Positions 36,871 through 49,504 of a DNA stretch of 64,000 nucleotides are shown here, piece after piece. Both the position numbers and the translations under genes were made by a program. Position 1 is the stretch's first letter. Every line of letters begins with the position of its first letter. The notes beneath the pieces are model-generated. The model was not told where the DNA came from. It made no database searches and saw only the letters and a program-made list of their open reading frames with translations. The stretch comes from UBA710 sp051645705. GTDB lineage: Bacteria > Bacillota_I > Bacilli_A > Mycoplasmatales > Metamycoplasmataceae. Location of the stretch: contig JBOFBU010000002.1 of assembly GCA_051645705.1 (NCBI GenBank), forward strand, positions 702,809 through 766,808, given 5' to 3'.

Positions 36871-36898
36871 AGAAGATAAATAAAAAAAGGAACTTAAA

Positions 36899-39800
36899 AT
36901 GAAAAATAAAAATAATAACATAATAAAAAAAACAAATAAAATAATTAAGCAAATTGTACCTATCGCCTTAGGTTCTTCATTCATTGGTCTTTCTGCCATT
37001 ATGGTAGCAACATCTATTGGCTTATCAACACAAAATGTTCAAACTAATTTATTAGCAAATAATAAATTATCATTTGATAATAAATTATTTAATAATAAAA
37101 ATGAATTAATTGAATATGCACAAAATAATTATTTCCAAAAAACAGAAACAATTGATAATCGAATTAGTTGATCTATTGATGAAAAAGGTGAAAAACTTTA
37201 TTTTAATGATCCTAAATTATTAAGAGATCATCTTTTATCTAAAATTAAACAAACTAGTGCATTTTCTTCTAAAAAATTCAATTTAAATAATGGAGGACTT
37301 GGAGAAGTAAGTGCTAACGATTTTTCAAAATTATATTTTAATAAAAATGAAGGTGAACTAAAAACAAATATTTATAGAGGAAAAAATAATTCCATTCATA
37401 TAACAGCGGATTCAGCTAAAGATTCTTATTTATCAATTCATGACGCTTATTATTTTAATAATATTTATTTTAGAAATATTGAAGAATTAAAGTTATATTT
37501 AAAAACAGTTTATTATGTACCAAATGGTCCTGGATTTGCTGCATCGAATACTACAACTAATATTGGGCTAGTAGGACCCAATAAGGTAGTTTCTTCAGCA
37601 ATTAATACAAATCACTTATATTCTAATGATCCTAGTCAAACAGAAAACAATTTAAATGCTAAAAAAGATTTTATTAATAATATTACTAATCAATCTATGA
37701 AATTTATTGAATTTAAAGATAAAGATAATAAGTTTTTTTATGTTAATGAAGAAAACCTTAACAAACCTAATCCAAGTTTATTAAGTTCTTTTAATAATCC
37801 TGAATATAAAAAACAATATTCAAATGGAGGTAAAAGTAGTTATATAGTTGATTTACATAAAGATGATAAAAATACTCTTTTTGGACCTTATTATTTACAA
37901 ACTAGTGGTGCTATAGAATCAATGACAGATCATAATAATTGAAAAAAAGTTAATAGAGATGATCCATTAATAACTAAAGAACAAAATTCAAATATACTTT
38001 CTGGTTTTTTAGATCTTATTCTTTTTGATGATAGTAACATTGCAGGAAGCGATGTTCCTCTTAATATTAAATATTTAAATAATAATGTTCTTAATCCTTT
38101 CTATAATCTTTTAAAAAGTAAAAATAAAAATGTTTATGATAAATGAGTGGCTTTAAGTAAGGAAATTAAAAACGGAAAAAGAAATAATACTTTTTTTAAT
38201 TTACCTATTTTTTATTTTTTCCTTATTGAAAATTTAATTAATGATGGTGCAAACCAAAAAGTAATCATGGAAACTAAAAAAGTATTTAATTCTATAGCTA
38301 AATATTTAGATGAAACAATCCAAATATTATTACCCATGGATTTATTAAAAATAGATCAACCAAATATTAATTATGGTGAGTTTTTATCATTTGAAAAAAT
38401 ATTTGATTTTAATAATAACGATATTGATTTAAATAGTGATATTTCCTATTTTATTAATGAAATTTCCTCAAATTTTAGTCAATTTATTGTTGCTATTAGC
38501 ATTATAAATCAAGCTATAGCAAATGCAATGTACAATGGGGGAGCACTTCCTTATAACAATGAATATATTAAAGGAATGTTTAAAAATAAAGAACATATTG
38601 TAAAAGATAATATAGAAATGCAAAAATTATATGAAAACGTTTGAAATATTTTCTCATCTACTAGTATTAATGATTTAAAAGAAAATTACTCAAATAAAGT
38701 AATTAATAAAGCTTTTTTAGAAGATCTTATAACTAATATATCAGTTACAAACAGTATATTTTCTTCAGCTGAAAAATTTTTATTTGAAAATAACTTTAAA
38801 AATATAGAATTATCAGGTTCAAATTTTATTGATCCCTATAAATTTTTAATTGATTTTAAAAATGATATATCTAGTCCTGTTGTAAAAAAATTAATTTCGG
38901 CAAAGAATGAATTAACTTGAGAAAATTTTATGTTAATAAAATTTGTTTATAAATCACAACCATCTAGTCTTAGTCAAATTAATTTTATAGGAGATCAAAA
39001 TGAATTAAAAGGAAAATTAATTAATATAATTAATAATTTATCAATAGATAAATATACTAAAAATTTTATTATTCAACCTACTATTACAAATGGTTTAATT
39101 TCTCTTTCTTCTACTAATTCAGTTAATAACTTTAAAGAATTTTTTAATGCTCTTAATTCTACATCAAAGGCTGTAAATGTAATTGATAATTTACTAGAAA
39201 ATTTAAAAGAAATAGGTGAAGGAACATTAAATCCCCAACTGGCTAATTTAATTCTTTCTAAAATTCTTTCATCTCCAATATTATCTTCAGTTGCTAAAGC
39301 AATACCCTATATACAAATTGCTTTAATTGCAATTGATTTATTAAAAGGAGCTTTTGTCCCTACAACAGCATATTCTTCTTATAAATTTGAACTAGATAAC
39401 AATAATTCATTTATTTGAAATGGCGGACAAAGTACAACAATGTTTTGGGGACTTGCAGAAATAAGTTCAGTCACTATTAAAGATATGAAATTATTAAAAC
39501 CACAACAAATTATTAAGCCAAACAATAAAGATACCCTTTATTTTAATGGTAAAAAATATCTTGAATCCAATATAGACTCTTTAAAAATTGACCAATTAAA
39601 AGCAATATTAAATGGAGAATTTTCAAATAATAACATAAGAATAGTTTATAGTTTTGATGATATTTCAACAAATGATAAATTAGCGATAAAAAATGAAAAA
39701 GCTTTTGAAAATTTGGGAACAATTGATGATTTAAAATTAATTTCCGGAGTAGAGAAAAAATCATTAGCTAACTATATATATAATTCAATTAAAGTTGCTA

Positions 39801-40468
39801 TGGATTCTTCAGTTCCTAACTATCCAGGCAAAGAATATTATAGGGATAAATTTATTTTTGCAAATGGATCAGTTGCTACAAATATTAATGATAATATTGA
39901 AATATTAACAAAAAATATTATTGATGATATTCAACCAGTAAAAATAGCGATGTTACCAAATCTTAAAGATAATAAACCCATATATAATAATAGCGGAAAT
40001 GAAGACGATGGTTCAGTTTCAACATATATTCTTCCCTCAGTTTCTTGAAGTGCTGGAAGATTTTTTACAAATAGAACTAGTAATAAATATATAATTTTTG
40101 ATCCTAATCAAAAAACCGATATAAAAAATAATGATATTGAAGGAAAAATTAAAAAATTATTTTATAATTATTTTGACGTTGATTATAAAACTGTTATTGA
40201 AAAAGAAATAATATCAACAAATGCCTTTAGCAATTTAAGTTCATCAATTATATCAAATGTTATTTTTCAAGTAAGATTAGATAATAATTTAGATAAATAC
40301 TTTTTTGATCAATCTAGTGCTTTTAATTGATTATTAAGTAAAAGTAATTTTACGCTCTACAGCTATAATTCTGAAAAACATATTTATAAATATAAAGACA
40401 TAATATTTCAATCAAGAGATGAATTTATAAAATTCATTTTAGAAAAAGAAACTGTGGAGGTTAAATAA
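36899..40468 (+). CDS. Large membrane-anchored surface protein
   Basis: A 1189-residue protein with a basic N-terminus and a single hydrophobic anchor or uncleaved signal (IVPIALGSSFIGLSAIMVATSIG, about residues 20-42) without a lipobox Cys, then an extracellular chain rich in Asn, Ile and Ser. A second hydrophobic patch (about 800-820, IPYIQIALIAIDLLKGAF) could be a buried helix. No repeat structure or known domain is recognised. It has one of the rare TGG codons (MFWG, about 39447). Ribosome-binding site AAAAGGAAC; it ends in TAATG, sharing a base with the next gene. It lies in an operon with an ABC ATPase and permease, so it may be a cargo-binding or adhesion partner of that system. Confidence 0.8.
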
Positions 40469-43131
40469 TGAAAAAGAAAACTAAAAAAATATGCTTAGGT
40501 TTATTAGTACCTGCTATATCAATACCAGTTGTTGCAATATGTTCTTATAACAGTGGAATTAGTTATATAAATAAAAATAATGATCATCATAATTCTATTT
40601 ATGGAAATGAAGATATTAAATATTTATTTAATAATAAATATTATGATTCATTAGACAATATTACTAATGAATTAGTTAATAATAATCAATATATAAATAG
40701 TAAATTGTATTACGGAAATGCTAAAGATGCAATTTTTGATCATGAAACAAAAAGAGTTAATGTTAATCAATTAAGAGAAATGGACAATAGTAAAATTTCA
40801 TCAGCATATTTAAATGCTTTTGGAGCGCACGAACAAGATTTTAATAAAGCTAAAAAATCTTTTGTAAATGAAGGTCTAGTTAAATATAAATATCAAGATA
40901 CCAATGGAAAACTTCATTCATCTTTTTCCGAAGCTAAAAGAGAAATTCTTAAAGGTGTAAAAGTAGATGAAGCCGTTTTTAATAAAGTTATAGATAATAA
41001 CGGTAAAGAATATAAAATTAATCCTTTAAATGAAGATGATATAAATTTAATGAAAAGTTTAGCTATAAAAGGAGCAAAAGCTAATTGAAATAATCCTAAC
41101 CATCCATTTGGAATTAAACCAATGATTAAAGAAGGCGAAAATTTTACTACATTAAAAAATAAAGATTCATTATTAGGTCAAATGTTTTCTAATCAAACTG
41201 TAGATAATTTATTTAAAACTTTTTATGAAGGAACAAATGAAATAAAAGGATTAAAACAAATATATAATGAAGCAATTAATTTAATTAAAAAAGAAACAAA
41301 ATTTAAGGCTAATGTAGAATTTAAATATGTAAAAGGGAAAGAAAATTATGTTTATGCTCCCGATCTTTCATTTGATATTATAGAAAAAGATCTAGATACC
41401 TCTAATATAAAAATTAATCGTGTAAATGGACCAATAAAAAATAACAAAAAAGTTACATCTATTGATTTTAGTAATGTAAGTTACAATGAACTTAATGATT
41501 TTAATGTTTTTCTAGGACAAGAATATTGGAATAAACCTCTTTCAAATAATTCAAAAGTTACACATTCTTTTCAAAGTGCTGGAGGCGGGCATATAGCAGA
41601 TAATATGCATTTTAATAAATTTTTAAATAAACATTCATTCGGAATTTATACTAATGGACATGTTGGACTTGACCTATGAGAAAACGATGTTTTTACGGGT
41701 ACTAATGTTGGAATTTTATATAATAAAACTTGACATAATGCCCAATTATATTTTGATGTTAAATTTTCATTACAAGATGAAAAGCAATTTATTTCTAATT
41801 TAGATAATGAAGTTTTTAAAAATTTAAAACAAAAATTTGCAAATGATAATTCTATGGCAAGTGAAGCGGAGAAAAATTTAAATAATGAACTAATAAAAAA
41901 TCTTGTTCCTTTGTTTCGTGAAAAGGTAAATTTTAGTGATTATTTTAATCTTAAATATAGTAATCATCAAGGAATAAAAAGCATTAAATCATTAGATAAT
42001 ATTTTTAGTGATATTGTAGCGAAATTGATTAGTGATGAAAGTAAAAATAATTTTTTAACAGGTTTCATAAAGCAAATAAAAAAAATATATGATAATAATG
42101 TTTATATTGCTGATATTAATTTTGATCATAAATATAATATTAGTCATTTTTTAACATATAACAATGCACCTATTTTTCAAATAACTCCATCAATTTTATT
42201 AGGAGAAATGAAAATAGATAAAAATTATATTTTTTATTCATGATATTTATCCAATACAATATTTAATTCAAATCCAACAAATCCTAATTTTAATTATGGT
42301 AATTTTAAAAATATATCTAATTTTTCTTCAGTAGATGGTCAAGATATAATTTTTGAAAAACAATTTGCTTTAATAGAAATGAAAGATGGTTATTTTAAGA
42401 TTCCAGAAGAAATTAAGGAATATCAAGGACAATTAAATAATATGGCTAGTGAACCACTTAAAGGTAATCAAAACGGTATTTATTATGCTTTAAATTCATA
42501 TAATCAAAATTTAAATTATTTAAATAAAAAATATTCAAATAATCTTCCAGAAGAGATTAAAAATAAATTAATAAATAATACAGAAAAAATAAGAGAAAAT
42601 ATTTTAGTTTTAAGAAATAAAAGAAATAATAATTTAACAATTGAATCTTACTTTAGTAAATTTATTTCATTACTATATGACTTTAATGAGTCTCTATTTT
42701 CTAAAGAAACTTTAATCTATGATAAAAATACTCTGCAAACTTCTATTGAAGCAAGTAATTCTATTGATCCTGCTAAAGTTATTGTTATTTATGATTTATC
42801 AGGAAATGTCGTAAATCCTGGAATATCTATAAGTGATGATTTAGTTATGCAAACAACATCAGATGCCATGTATGATTCTGAAAGAACAATATTAGATAAT
42901 ATTTATCGAACATTAATTGTTAAAAAAGATCCTAATAAAGTATTTTATAAAAATAATGATGGAACACATACATTATTAGATTATCAATCAAATTTTATTT
43001 TCACATTAAGTTATAATAAAAAAGAACATAATTTTTTGACATATAATGATGCATGATTATATTTAAGAGATATTATTTCTCTTGATGCTCAAAAAGTAAA
43101 TATTAAGGGAGATAAAAATGAAATTAACTAA
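40468..43131 (+). CDS. Second large membrane-anchored surface protein
   Basis: An 887-residue protein with a short basic N-terminus and a hydrophobic segment (about residues 8-26, CLGLLVPAISIPVVAICS) that ends in a Cys but lacks a clear lipobox. The extracellular remainder is hydrophilic and Asn/Lys-rich; notable stretches are SAGGGHIADNMHFNKFLNKHS and GIYTNGHVGLDLW around residues 370-410. No known family. Its GGAGGTTAAATAATG start is coupled to the preceding gene, and its last 14 bases overlap the first lipoprotein gene. Degraded copies of its 3' end occur at 44374-44596 and 45850-46073, showing that tandem duplication carried this segment along. Confidence 0.8.
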
Positions 43132-44365
43132 AAAGATATTACCTATTGGATTATTATCGGTAAGTATAATTCCTTTAGCAATTGTATCTTGCAGTACAGG
43201 AGAAAAAGCAACAACTTATTTTGAATCAGAAGGATTTAAAATAAGTTCAAAAGGTGAGATTATGGGATTTGCTAATATCGGTCTTCTTCCTGCTGGAGCG
43301 ATTAATATTAAAGAAAAATATAACGGAGTAACGATTACAAGTATTGCTAATGATGCTTTTAAAGGACAGGTAAATATCACCGAAGTTATCCTTCCTTCAA
43401 CACTAGAAAGTATTGGTTCAAATGCTTTTTTTGATGTAGGTTCTCCTATTAAATTACCTGAAGTAAATGATCCAAATGAGGAAGTTATATGAGATTTATC
43501 TCATTTAGCGAATTTAAAAGAAATTGGTGATTATGCTTTTGCAAAACCAGAACCTACTACAATTACTCCAGTACCATCTAAATGAAATATACGTCTTAAT
43601 TTAAATAATTTATCCAATTTAGAAAGAATCGGTATTGGTAGTTTTACTGATAGAGGTATATATAAAATTGATTTTCCTACAACTTCTAATATTAAAATTA
43701 TTGATGAAAAAGCTTTTAGTTATAATAAAATTATTAATCTTAAAATTCCTAATTCAGTAATAACTATTGGACGTTATGCATTTCAATATAATAAACTTAA
43801 TTCAGTGACTATTCCTAATTCAATAACCTCTATTAGTAATGGTACTTTTTATAATAATGAACTTATTAAAATAGATATTCCTAATTCAGTAACTTCTATT
43901 GGGACATTTGCTTTCGGTTATAATAAAATTACTTCTATTATAATTCCAAATTCAATAAAAATTATTGAAGATGGTACTTTTAGTGATAATAAACTTACTA
44001 AAATAGATATTCCTAATTCAGTAACTTCTATTGGCGATTATGCTTTTAATACTAATTTACTTACTTTTCTTAGTATTCCAAATTCAGTAATAACTATTGG
44101 AAGATCATCTTTTAGCAGTAATCCACTTACTTCTCTTAATGTCCCTGATTCTGTAATAAATATTGGAGATGACGCTTTTTTATGAAATAAATTTACTGAC
44201 AATGCTATGATAAAATTACCTGCTAAATTTAATAATGCTGCTAATAGACGAAGAATAGGAATAGAATTACCCCTAAAAGAAAATGAATTAAATAATAAAC
44301 CAAAACTAGAAGCGCCATTAGAAACAATAAGAAGAAAAAAAGAAGCTGCTAAAAATAATTTTTAG
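43118..44365 (+). CDS. BspA-like leucine-rich-repeat lipoprotein, copy 1
   Basis: A 415-residue lipoprotein. Signal peptide with lipobox IVSC (Cys25), a conserved head (residues 26-125: FESEGFKISSKGE, NIKEKYNGVTITSIAN), a linker with WDLSHL and RIGIGSFTDRG, then about seven 23-residue BspA-type repeats of the form I-P-N-S-V-T-S-I-G-x-x-A-F-x-x-N-x-L-T (LRR_5 family), and a basic tail (NNKPKLEAPLETIRRKK). BspA-type repeats commonly mediate adhesion to host matrix proteins. The start overlaps the preceding surface-protein gene, using AAGGGAG as ribosome-binding site. It is one of three copies of exactly 415 residues (with 44597 and 49505). Confidence 0.92.
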
Positions 44366-44373
44366 TTTTAATA

Positions 44374-44596
44374 AAAATAATTTAACACTTGAATCTTACT
44401 TTAGTAAATTTATTTTATTATTATATGATTTTAATAATGAATAAATATATTATTAAATTATCAATTAAATTTTATTTTTAAATTAAGTTATAATAAAAAA
44501 GATTATTATTTTTTAACATATCATAAAGCATGATCATATTTAAAAAATATAATATCTATTAAATTTTTATAAAGCAAATATTATAAGGAAATAAAA
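44374..44596 (+). pseudogene. Decayed copy of the 3' end of the 40468 surface-protein gene
   Basis: The spacer between lipoprotein copies 1 and 2 is alignable by eye to two blocks of the 40468-43131 gene: its 42626-42700 part (ACTTGAATCTTACTTTAGTA and following) and its last ~140 bases (TTAAGTTATAATAAAAAAGA, GCATGATCATATTTAAAAA), with about 270 bases deleted between and many small changes. No open frame remains. It contains the ribosome-binding site AAGGAAAT of the next lipoprotein. Confidence 0.8.
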
Positions 44597-45844
44597 ATGA
44601 AATTAACTAAAAAGCTATTACCTATTGGATTATTATCAGTAAGTATAATTCCCTTAGCAATCGTTTCTTGTAGCGCAGGAGAAAAAGCAACAACTTATTT
44701 TGAATCAGAAGGATTTAAAATAAGTTCAAAAGGTGAGGTTATGGGATTTGCTAATACCGGCCTTCTTCCTGCTGGAACGATTAATATTAAAGAAAAATAT
44801 AATGGAGTAACGATTACAAGTATTGCTAATGATGCTTTTAAAGGACAGGTAAATATTACCGAGGTTATCCTTCCTTCAACACTAGTAAGTATTGGTTCAA
44901 ATGCTTTTTTTGATGTAGGTTCTCCTGTTAAATTACCTGAAGTAAATGATCCAAATGAGGAAGTTATATGAGATTTATCTCATTTAGTAAATTTAAAAGA
45001 AATTGGCGATTATGCTTTTGCAAAAACAAATCCTAACACAATTACTCCAGAGCTTTCTAAATGAAATATACGTCTTAATTTAAATAATTTATCCAATTTA
45101 GAAAGGATTGGTATTGGTAGTTTTACTGATAGAGGTATATATAAAGTTGATTTTCCTACAACTTCTAATATTAAAATCATTGATGAACAAGCTTTTAGTT
45201 ATAATAAAATTATTAATATTAAAATTCCTAATTCAGTAATAACTATTGGACCTCATGCATTTCGATATAATAAACTTAATTCAGTAATTATTCCTAATTC
45301 AATAACCTCTATTAGTAATGGTACTTTTTATAAGAATGAACTTACTAAAATAGATATTCCTAATTCAGTAACTTCTATTGGGACATTTGCTTTCGGTTAT
45401 AATAAAATTACTTCTATTATAATTCCAAATTCAATAAAAATTATTGAAAATGGTACTTTTAGTGATAATAAACTTACTAAAATAGATATTCCTAATTCAG
45501 TAACTTCTATTGGTGATTATGCTTTTGATACTAATTTACTTACTTTTCTTAGTATTCCAAATTCAGTAATAACTATTGGAATATCATCTTTTAGCAGTAA
45601 TCCACTTACTTCAATTAATATCCCTGATTCTGTAATAAATATTGGAGATGACGCTTTTTTATGAAATAAATTTACAGATAATACTATGATAAAGTTACCA
45701 GCTAAATTCAATACAGCTCTCGAGAGACGAAGAATAGGAATAAAATTGTCCCTAAAAGAAAATGAATTAAGTAATAAACCAAAACTAGAAGCTCCATTAG
45801 AAACAATAAGAAGAAAAAAAGAAACTACCAAAAATAATTTTTAG
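44597..45844 (+). CDS. BspA-like leucine-rich-repeat lipoprotein, copy 2
   Basis: A 415-residue paralogue of copy 1 with the same architecture: lipobox IVSC (Cys25), conserved head, linker, about seven LRR_5 repeats and basic tail. The first 124 residues differ from copy 1 at only a handful of positions (for example SAGEK for STGEK, ANTGLL for ANIGLL). Differences are more scattered in the repeats. It has its own spacer inherited from the duplication and AAGGAAAT as ribosome-binding site. Confidence 0.92.
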
Positions 45845-45849
45845 TTTTA

Positions 45850-46073
45850 AAAAATAATTTAACACTTGAATCTTACTTTAGTAAATTTATTTTATTACTA
45901 TATGATTTTAATAATGAAATAAATATATTATTAAATTATTAATTAAATTTTATTTTTAAATTAAGTTATAATAAAAAAGATTATTATTTTTTAACATATC
46001 ATAAAGCACGATCATATTTAAAAAATATAATATCTATTAAATTTTATAAAGTAAATATTATAAGGAAATAAAA
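45850..46073 (+). pseudogene. Second decayed copy of the 3' end of the 40468 gene
   Basis: Almost identical to the 44374-44596 spacer (a few single-base changes and indels, for example ATGAAATAAAT for ATGAATAAAT). It therefore arose by duplicating the already decayed spacer together with a lipoprotein gene, giving a unit of about 1.48 kb. No coding potential. Confidence 0.8.
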
Positions 46074-48575
46074 ATGAAATTAACTAAAAAGTTATTACCT
46101 ATTGGATTATTATCAGTAAGTATAATTCCTTTGGCAATTGTTTCTTGTAGTACAGGAGAAAAAGCAACAACTTATTTTGAATCAGAAGGATTTAAAATAA
46201 GTTCAAAAGGTGAGGTTATGGGATTTGCTAATACCGGCCTTCTTCCTGCTGGAGCGATTAATATTAAAGAAAAATATAATGGAGTAACCATTACAAGTAT
46301 TGCTAATGATGCTTTTAAAGGGCAGGTAAATATCACCGAGGTTATCCTTCCTTCAACACTAGTAAGTATTGGTTCACATGCTTTTTTTGAGGTAGGTTCT
46401 CCTGTTAAATTACCTGCAGTAAATGATCCAAATGAAGAAATTATATGAGATTTATCTCATTTAGTAAATTTAAAAGAAATTGGTGATTATGCTTTTGCAA
46501 AACCAAATCCTAACACGACTACTCCAGAGCTTTCTAAATGAAATATACGTCTTAATTTAGATAATTTATCCAATTTAGAAAGAATCGGTATTGGTAGTTT
46601 TACTGATAGAGGTATATATAAAGTTGATTTTCCTACAACTTCTAATATTAAAATCATTGATGAACAAGCTTTTATTTACAATAAAATTATTAATCTTAAA
46701 ATTCCTAATTCAGTAATAACTATTGGAAATGAGGCATTTAGATATAATAAACTTAATTTAGTGACTATTCCTAATTCAATAACATCTATTGGCGATGGTA
46801 CTTTTGCTAAGAATGAACTTACTAAAATAAATATTCCAGATTCAGTAACATCTATTGGAGCATATGCTTTTGCTTATAATAAAATTAATTCTATTAAAAT
46901 TCCTAATTCAATAAAAATTATTGATAATGGTGCTTTTTCTCGTAATAATCTTACTAAAATAGATATTCCAAATTCAGTAACATCTATCGGAAGCTTTGCT
47001 TTTCAATATAATCAACTTACTTCTCTTATTATCCCAAATTCAGTAATATCTATTGATGATTATGCTTTTTATAGTAATCAACTTACTTCAATTAATATTC
47101 CTGATTCTGTAATAAATATTGGAGATGAAGCTTTTAAATGAAATAATTTTACAGATAGTGCTATGATAACATTGCCTGCTAAATTCAATACACCTGAAGA
47201 ACTCCAAAGAATAGGGGTTAAGATTACTCCACAGGAATTTACATCAGAAGGTTTAAAAATTAGTCTTAAAGGTGAAATATTAGGATTTGCTGATCCTAAT
47301 GGAACGCCATCATCTGTACTTAATATTAAAGGATCATATAATGGAGTAACTATTACTCGTATTGGAGATAGAGCTTTTGAGAATAATCAACTTACTTCAA
47401 TTACTATTCCTAATTCAGTAACATCAATAGGGGGTTATGCTTTTGCAACTAATCAACTTACTACCCTAACTCTTCCAAACTCCGTAACAGAGATAGGAGA
47501 ATATTCTTTTCAAAATAACCTTCTTACTTCACTTGTTATACCAAAGTCATTAACAATTATTAGACAAGGTGTTTTTGCACACAATCAATTAACATCACTT
47601 ACTATCCCAAACTCAGTAAAAAGTATTGAAGAACGTGCTTTTCAAAATAATAAATTTACTTCTCTTAAAATTCCTTTGTCACCAACTTCGGTTATTCCTG
47701 AATCAGTAACCTCAATAGGAGCATATTCTTTTGCAAATAATCCACTTACTTCACTTGCGCTTCCTTATTCAATAGCAAATATTGGAGATTCGGCATTTAG
47801 TGGACATAATATTACTAAAAGTAATGAGATAAGGATACCTGCTAAATTTAATACATTAGAAGAACGAAAAAGAATAGGGATTAATATTCCTCCACACTAC
47901 TTCACATCAGAAGGCTTAGATATTAATTTCGATGGAACAGTACGAGGTTTTTATAACCGTGATGCTGTTTCACCAATAGAACTTAATATTAAAGAATCAT
48001 ATAATGGAGTAACCATTACTAGTATTGGACAATTTGCTTTTCAATATGAGAAAATTACTTCTCTAACTCTTCCAAATTCATTAACATATATTGGATTAGG
48101 TGCTTTTCAATATAACCCACTTACTTCTCTAACTCTTCCAAACTCCATAACAAAGATAGATAAAATTGCTTTTGATAATAACCGACTTACTTCAATTAAT
48201 TTTTCAAATTCACTAAAAACTATTAACGGCTCTGCTTTTCGAAATAACCAACTTACTTCTCTAACTCTTCCAAATTCATTAACACATATTTTAGATAGTG
48301 TTTTTGAACAAAACGAATTAACATCACTTACTATCCCAAATTCAGTAACCGATATTGGACGTTATGCTTTTCAACGAAACCCACTTACTTCAATTAATAT
48401 CCCTGATTCGGTAACAAATATTGGATATAATGCTTTTTGAGGTAACAAAATTATTGATAATGCTATGATAACCTTACCTGCTATATTTAATACAAAAGAA
48501 CAACGAGAAAGAATAGGAATCACTTTCCATATAACACCAATAACATCATCAAGGAGAGAAAATGAAATTAAATAA
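46074..48575 (+). CDS. Triple-module BspA-like LRR lipoprotein
   Basis: An 833-residue lipoprotein made of three head-plus-LRR modules. Module 1 (residues 1-387) matches copies 1 and 2 including lipobox Cys25. Module 2 (about 388-608) restarts with FTSEGLKISLKGEILGFAD and YNGVTITRIG; module 3 (about 609-833) restarts with YFTSEGLDINFDGTVRGF and YNGVTITSIG. Each module ends with a LPAKFNT..E..RIGI closing motif. Modules 2 and 3 lack the signal peptide, linker and basic tail, so the protein looks like an in-frame concatenation. The last 14 bases overlap the next lipoprotein gene and contain its AAGGAGAG ribosome-binding site. Confidence 0.9.
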
Positions 48576-49497
48576 AAGACTATTAACTATAGGATTATTA
48601 CCACTAAATATTGTTCCATTTATTATTGTTTCTTGTAATAGTAATGAAAAAACAAAAACTTATTTTGAAGCAGAGGGTTTTAAAATAAGTTCTGATGGAG
48701 AAATTATGGGATTTGCAAAAGGACATAATCCAGTTGCGAGAATTAATATTAAAGAACAATATAATGGAGTAACCATTAAACGTATTGAAAGAGATGCTTT
48801 TGCATATTTATCTCTTACTGATGTTGTTTTACCAAGAACATTAATTAGTATAGGTAAAGCGGCTTTTTTTCAAAATAAACTTAGTCAAATAACTATACCT
48901 TCTTCAGTAACAACTATTGAAGATTCAGCATTTTCTCAAAATAAACTCACTTCAATAGATATATCTAATTCGGTAACATTTATCGGAGACTATGCTTTTA
49001 ATAAAAATCAACTTACCTCAATTACGATTCCTGATAATATAAAAATTATTGGGGAAGGAGCTTTTGAAAAAAATAAAATTACTTCTCAATTGAACTTTCC
49101 AAATACTTTAACATCAATTGGGAAAATAGCATTTTCAAATAATAATTTAACATTAATTAATTTGCCCAATTCACTTACTTCAATTGAAGATTTTGCATTT
49201 CAAAGCAATCAGATTTCTTCTCTTACTATTCCTGATTCAGTAACATCAATAGGTATAGGGGCTTTTGGAAGTAATAAACTTACTTCTATTAAACTTCCTT
49301 TTTCAGTAAAATCAATTGGTGACTCTTCTTTTGCAAATAATCCAATTTCTTTCCTTAATGTTCCAAGTTCAGTAGAAACTATAGGTGATGATGCTTTTTT
49401 AGGAAATAGATTAGTAGAAAATGGGAATATATGATTACCTATGAAATTTAATTTTATCGATGAACGCCAAAGAATAGGAATTGATGTGGCGCCGTAG
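48562..49497 (+). CDS. Divergent, shorter BspA-like LRR lipoprotein
   Basis: A 311-residue lipoprotein: lipobox IVSC (Cys25), head FEAEGFKISSDGEIMGFAKG and YNGVTIKRIE, then about eight LRR_5 repeats directly, without the WDLSHL linker block of the 415-residue copies, and a short end (RQRIGIDVAP) lacking the basic tail. It is the most diverged of the five N-termini and matches modules 2 and 3 of the preceding gene in organisation. Coupled to that gene by a 14-base overlap. Confidence 0.9.
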
Positions 49498-49504
49498 AGA
49501 GTAT

